NCBI GenBank assembly: GCA_013076295.1
Contig: RQOL01000906.1
Location: forward strand, 620,001 to 684,000
DNA: 64,000 bases
Direction of reading: 5' to 3'
From: Sanderia malayensis
Lineage: Eukaryota; Cnidaria; Scyphozoa; Semaeostomeae; Pelagiidae
Shown piece by piece: positions 59,660 to 64,000 of the stretch. The notes beneath the pieces were generated by a model, which saw only the letters and a list, made by a program, of their open reading frames with translations, did not search any database and was not told the origin of the DNA. The first letter of the stretch is position 1. Every line of letters begins with the position of its first letter. The position numbers were made by a program, and so were the translations under genes.

Positions 59660-60085
59660 ATTGTGGATTGATCTTTTATTTGATATATTACTGTAGGCTA
59701 TTTAAACATTTGATGGATGACGGATAAAGTCGTCTCATGAAACTTTGAAACAAACTCAGTATAAATACTGAGTGCGGAACTTTCATAAATCAATATCTGC
59801 CAACAATCGTGTGCGTAATAGTCATATATTGGCTTCTGTACATTAATAGCATACACTTAGCTCCAATAAGCAAGGGGGGAAAATGTTTCGAACGTCCAGC
59901 TATTGTTTTACTTTAATTGAACTGACCAATCAGTGCACTTTAAGAACAATAGAAATGCAACAAAACGCAACAAAATTTTTTTTTTTCACTGATCTCAATA
60001 ATAATCAACTGTGGCGCTGTTTTTATACCGATAGGCCGCCGGTTACAAAACAAAAGAAAAATTATACTTTTTTTTACATACATAA
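59660..60085. other. Interval between two retroelement remnants
   Basis: AT-rich; may include the 3' UTR of the LINE. No gene recognised. Confidence 0.4.
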
Positions 60086-60089
60086 TAAG

Positions 60090-61430
60090 TTATTGAATTG
60101 TACCAACAGCGTGTGTAATGTTAATATCGTCCAAATTCGTGCAAACTTGAGACTTTATTGCACGAGAGCCTCTTACGCATAGTATTGCCGACCGCAGTAA
60201 CAAAAATGAGAGCTTTGTACGAAGCCAGTGAACAACTCGACTATGTTCAAAATCCTTCTTTGCGGCTAATTTTGCAGCAAGGTTGATTATTACATTTTCA
60301 GCTTCACGGCCACAACCACCATAGGGTGTAAATACAAGTGGGCTAAACGATCCATGCTCTACATCGATGATCCTTTGATTGTATTGGCGCTTTTTCTCCT
60401 TTTCACTGCTGCTGAACGCTGTGGAGAGTTTCTGGCTCAGGTGGCTCTTTGCAAATGGGTTGATAACCCTTACGTCAAAGAATGCAAGTTGCCCCCTTTG
60501 CCAAAACCCTCTTGCACTGACATCCAGACGTGCCTCAAGAGATACATTTGCACTGCTTGGTAGACTCTCTCCAGTTATCGGCTGTAGATGTGGCTCAACT
60601 TTCACATCATTGTAAACTTCTTTCATGAGGTGAGCAAACAGATCACGTGTTTCATCATGTCGTTGGTACACAAATCCACCTTTGGCACATGACATGGCAT
60701 GATCAACATCAAACTTCTTCCCGCAAGGACAAGAAGATGGCAAGAACTTCAATGGCCATCGAAAGCGAAGATGGATTGCGTCATAAAATTCACGCTTATT
60801 AAGAACAAAATTCTCTGAAGATAGTGGCAGAGTAGTTAGCCAACTCGAGGCTCCCTTCATACATGCAAGATCATTTGCACGGAGCTGCTCTTTTGTCATC
60901 CGGTCTCGAAGTTGGTTGAGAAGCTTGATGTTATTTTCTTCTCTCTTTCTGATGACAGCTGATATTGCATCCTTTATGTTTTTTGCCTCTGGCGAAAGAT
61001 GTTTCTCCTGCTCTTTGATGCGATTGCCTAACTCAAAGGTAACAGAGCGTGAATTTACGTACTCTGCTTTCGATAAGGATGAAAATATTGGAAGAGCAAG
61101 GCCACCACGTTTGACTGGTAATGATAGCAATAGCCGCTCATCAGATGAACATATATGGCCATCAGTAATTGCAGGAATAAAAACTGTATCAAGAATTTCA
61201 TCAAATTTCTTAAGATGATCTTCAATGTTCATGATTGTTCTCATGTGGTAAGTGAGGCGATGCCTGAAGCCACTAACAAAAGCAGAATAGGCTGACTGTG
61301 GTTCTGATTTTGCAATTCTTGAAAGAACTTTCAGCTGGTCACACCAAGAAGATACAAGTGAAGAAACATAGCTGTCTTTCCCTTCTTTGCGGCTGCATAT
61401 GCATTGTCTGTCATGGCGGCTAAAATCCCG
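60090..61430 (-). mobile_element. Retroelement remnant: RT thumb plus candidate nuclease domain
   Basis: The open frame 60090-61244 and an open stretch upstream to about 61400 give CDQLKVLSRIAKSEPQSAYS and then AFVSGFRHRLTYHMRTI, the C-terminal (thumb) side of a reverse transcriptase family common in cnidarians and other invertebrates (recalled). Next comes a Cys/His cluster (SCPCGKKFDVDHAMSC) with KGGFVYQRHDETRD. Then ARLDVSARGFWQRGQLAFFDVRV has the look of a PD-(D/E)xK nuclease. The polymerase palm is missing, so the copy is 5'-truncated, but the remaining 384 codons are uninterrupted. The element class is not settled. Confidence 0.75.
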
Positions 61431-61845
61431 TCGAGCTGTGAGAAAGTGATGTTTTTATTTAGGGTTGCTGCCACAAATAGTTTCAAAAAACAGCTTCAAA
61501 CAAACATTTTTCAAAAGAGCAATAGTTTTTCTAAATTTCCATCGGCCTGATTTTTAAAATCCATCCTAATAACAAAGATATGAGAACAAAAACATGCTAT
61601 GTTTTAATTGTTTTTCCTTATTTCTTGCCTCAATTCATTAGCAAGAGTAAATAAAGCTAAAGCAAGAGTAAACAAGGGATATCCTATCCGAATATTTGCG
61701 CTGTGGAGATGTGCAGATTACCGTAATCAGCTGGAACAGCCTGGATGAACTTTGTATGTTAGTACAAGAAAGGGATGGCTATGGCCTACAGAAGGCAACA
61801 TTTCTTTGTTGGCCTGAAATCGTAGCTTTTTCCTGGATTTACATT

Positions 61846-61970
61846 GGCTATTACTAAAATGCTGAATGATCAGGAATGAAAGGAAGCATTCCTGTTCATT
61901 CCTCCTTCGTTCCTGCTCATTCCTGTTCGTTCCTGTTCATTCCTGTTCATTCAGCATTTTAGTCATAGCC
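61846..61970. mobile_element. 125-bp foldback mini-element with internal decamer repeats
   Basis: Flanked by the perfect 9-bp duplication ATTTACATT (61837-61845, 61971-61979). The 24-bp inverted ends start GGCTATTACTAAAATGCTGA with one mismatch between arms. The interior is about six near-copies of the decamer TTCCTGTTCA. Confidence 0.9.
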
Positions 61971-62653
61971 ATTTACATTGGATAAAATGTAAACTTGTTG
62001 AAATAACAAGCAACATGAGCGGAGCCACTAGCACGATCACGCACAGCGACCGAGGACCGAGCATTTTTGACTCGTTGGAAGCATCAGTTGAAAAGAAGAA
62101 AGTTTTCTAGCTGTAATGCTTATGCAACTACATAATACAACAATTATAGTATTTCACTTTTGTTTTGGGAAATGAAATTTTTTTAACTTTGATGAAACAA
62201 GATCGAAAATTGAAGTCAAAATGATTGCTTGAGTGGTCTCAAAACAAATGTTTTTTTAATTTGCTGCGTTCAATCCTGAAAATTGAATCCAGGGTATTTT
62301 ATGTCCAGGAGTTTAAAAACGTGAATATTCAATAAAATTAGTTATTCGGTTTTGCTCAAGCTCAACTTTTAGCTTCGCAACGTTTGTCTTTAATTTGATA
62401 TTGATATTATTTTCTTCACTTTCTTCACTTCATCACGTTTCAATACATTGATTGTTCCGTTGTTTGACATTAATGCGCGCGCACGTATTATTGTGGGTGT
62501 TTGGCAAATCCTAATCTGGTAAACAATACGCTAAACTAGCCATTGTTGTAGCCATTGTCTTTATGGAATTAGCTGCTGCCATTGGCCAATTTCTCGCCTT
62601 CTCACTGAAGCGTATATCCTGCACACCGTCTGTATTTTAATATTTGCTGCTTA

Positions 62654-63333
62654 AGGCCTGGTTACACTGTAGATAATGAATTAGATATTCCTCCAGACAT
62701 ACCATAAATAGCCTGTCTGATAGATATCTTCGTGTGTAACATAACGCAAGATATCTAAATTCCAATTAGCGGCAAGAAGCAAACTGTCAAATCGTGCTGT
62801 GAAATCTTGATGAATAAAATCAAAACTTTTTGATTTTATTCATCAAGATTTTCCCAGCATGATGTGTCAAATCGCGAGACAAACAAACACCGACTGTCTC
62901 GCGTTGTATTCCTTGGCAATTTTGGAAGCGAAAAGCATCGTAAACGGTATATATAATTGATTTTGAACAATAAAATGGACGCACAGAGTAAATTCACAAA
63001 CTATGTCGGTGAAAATGGAAGCTGATAATGTTTTTGACATGAATTTATTTTATTATAACATGAAATTCTGTACAACTTGAGGAATGGCACACCCCACAAA
63101 AAGTGACTGAAGAAATGTATGAAATGTATGATAAGATGTTTTCGATATTCTTTTACGTAAATACCTCACGGTTTGCCACTTTCCTCGCTGGTTATAGTTG
63201 AGTCATGATGCTTTAACTGTATTATCTAAATTATTATCTAAATGGCGCGTATACACTATAAGATAATCGTTTCCGTTTTTAGCGTTTCTAAATTGGGAAT
63301 ATCTAATTCATTATCTACAGTGTAACCAGGCCT
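62654..63333. mobile_element. PIF/Harbinger-like MITE
   Basis: 680 bp flanked by TTA (62651-62653, 63334-63336). Inverted ends begin AGGCCTGGTTACACTGTAGA and match for about 38 bp. An internal hairpin, AAATCTTGATGAATAAAATC with its complement, sits at about 62803-62855. No coding region. Confidence 0.85.
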
Positions 63334-63506
63334 TTACAGCGCAAATAATAAATATGGCGAAATTCATGAAATTTCATGAAAATATGACATGTTTTTGTTC
63401 TCATATCTTTGTTATTAGGATGAATTTTAAAAATCAGGCCTATGGAAATTTAGAAAAACTATTGCTTTTTTGAAAAGTGTTTGTTTGAAGCTGTTTTTTG
63501 AAACTA

Positions 63507-64000
63507 CACTTACACTTAGGTATTAAAAGTATTCGAACGCCTGATGAAAAATGGCGTCTAGAAGTGGCCCTAGGCCTGAGCAAGAGAATTTACATAACAA
63601 TGTAAAAATACCAAACGGGTTTCAATAGCGAATTTCTTTAGCATAAATATACTCAAAATTTCATACATTTTCAAATGAAGACATAATTTAAACTATATCA
63701 TATTGTTTTACAATAATATTAAAAGAAAACTGCCAAAAGGTCCGTTAAAAATGTTTACGAAAATTTATCGAAGTGGAGAAATTAAAACGCCAATAATTAT
63801 AATTTCTTTCACTCAAAGCCACGCAAATTCTATCTCATTTAAAAGAGAATGTTTTAAAATTTTGAAAAATGTAAACATTTTTCATGTAACTGTCTTGACC
63901 TTTTACAACTCACGGTTCAAGTCTTTGTTTATCATGATAAACAAAGACAAAGACAAAGAGACAAGACAAAAAAACAAAGAAAAAAAAAGACAAAAAAAGA
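63507..64000. other. Right-edge sequence with a palindrome and GACAAA-rich run
   Basis: Contains a perfect 28-bp palindrome at 63921-63948 (each half GTCTTTGTTTATCA) followed by AGACAAA-type low complexity to the window end. No gene recognised. Confidence 0.6.

Larger units (their letters stand above)
61478..63506. repeat. 119-bp inverted repeats enclosing nested elements
   Basis: Bases 61478-61596 (TAGTTTCAAAAAACAGCTTC...) recur inverted at 63388-63506 with about five mismatches. The 1.8-kb interior holds two smaller elements (61846-61970, 62654-63333) and no coding region. No target duplication was found at the outer ends. It is probably an older non-autonomous transposon. Confidence 0.75.

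Overview
This window is nuclear DNA from an animal. It is AT-rich, the genes have many introns with GT...AG boundaries, and several products are animal-specific: a GalNAc-transferase with a ricin lectin domain, two SYT14/16-type synaptotagmins, a CNRIP1 homologue and an astacin. The beta-helix surface protein family and the abundant small DNA transposons suggest an early-branching animal, with a sponge or cnidarian most likely. The species cannot be fixed from the sequence.

Layout. 1-2603 (-): 5' part of a secreted beta-helix protein that runs off the left edge. 2938-9214 (+): complete ARP2 actin-related protein in ten exons, with a hAT transposon in intron 4. 9.2-14.9 kb: no gene recognised; inverted and tandem repeats. 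14993-17340: Mutator-like foldback element with 961-bp arms and a 9-bp target duplication. 17367-19304: perfect 38-bp inverted repeats around a broken Ulp1-protease/PHD gene. 19617-23572 (-): two-PDZ protein. 24938-29033 (-): polypeptide GalNAc-transferase, 15 exons. 29681-30663 (-) and 36961-39501 (+): two divergent SYT14/16-like genes, the second with two interchangeable last exons. 40419-43458 (+): CNRIP1-like gene with two candidate first exons. 45385-55086 (-): TTLL5-like tubulin polyglutamylase. 55738-57636 (-): astacin. 58.2-64 kb: degraded retroelements, nested inverted repeats and miniature transposons.

The genes do not form a pathway or an operon. Three themes connect the window. 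The first is exon-scale duplication, seen in SYT, CNRIP1 and a PDZ exon copied into a neighbouring gene. The second is a dense load of cut-and-paste elements whose target duplications can be read directly (hAT 8 bp, Mutator-like 9 bp, Harbinger 3 bp, pogo-like TA). The third is at least three GC-AG introns. Exon models were assembled by eye from splice signals, reading phase and family similarity. ARP2 (394 aa), the GalNAc-transferase (537 aa), the PDZ protein (383 aa) and the astacin (340 aa) close exactly in frame.
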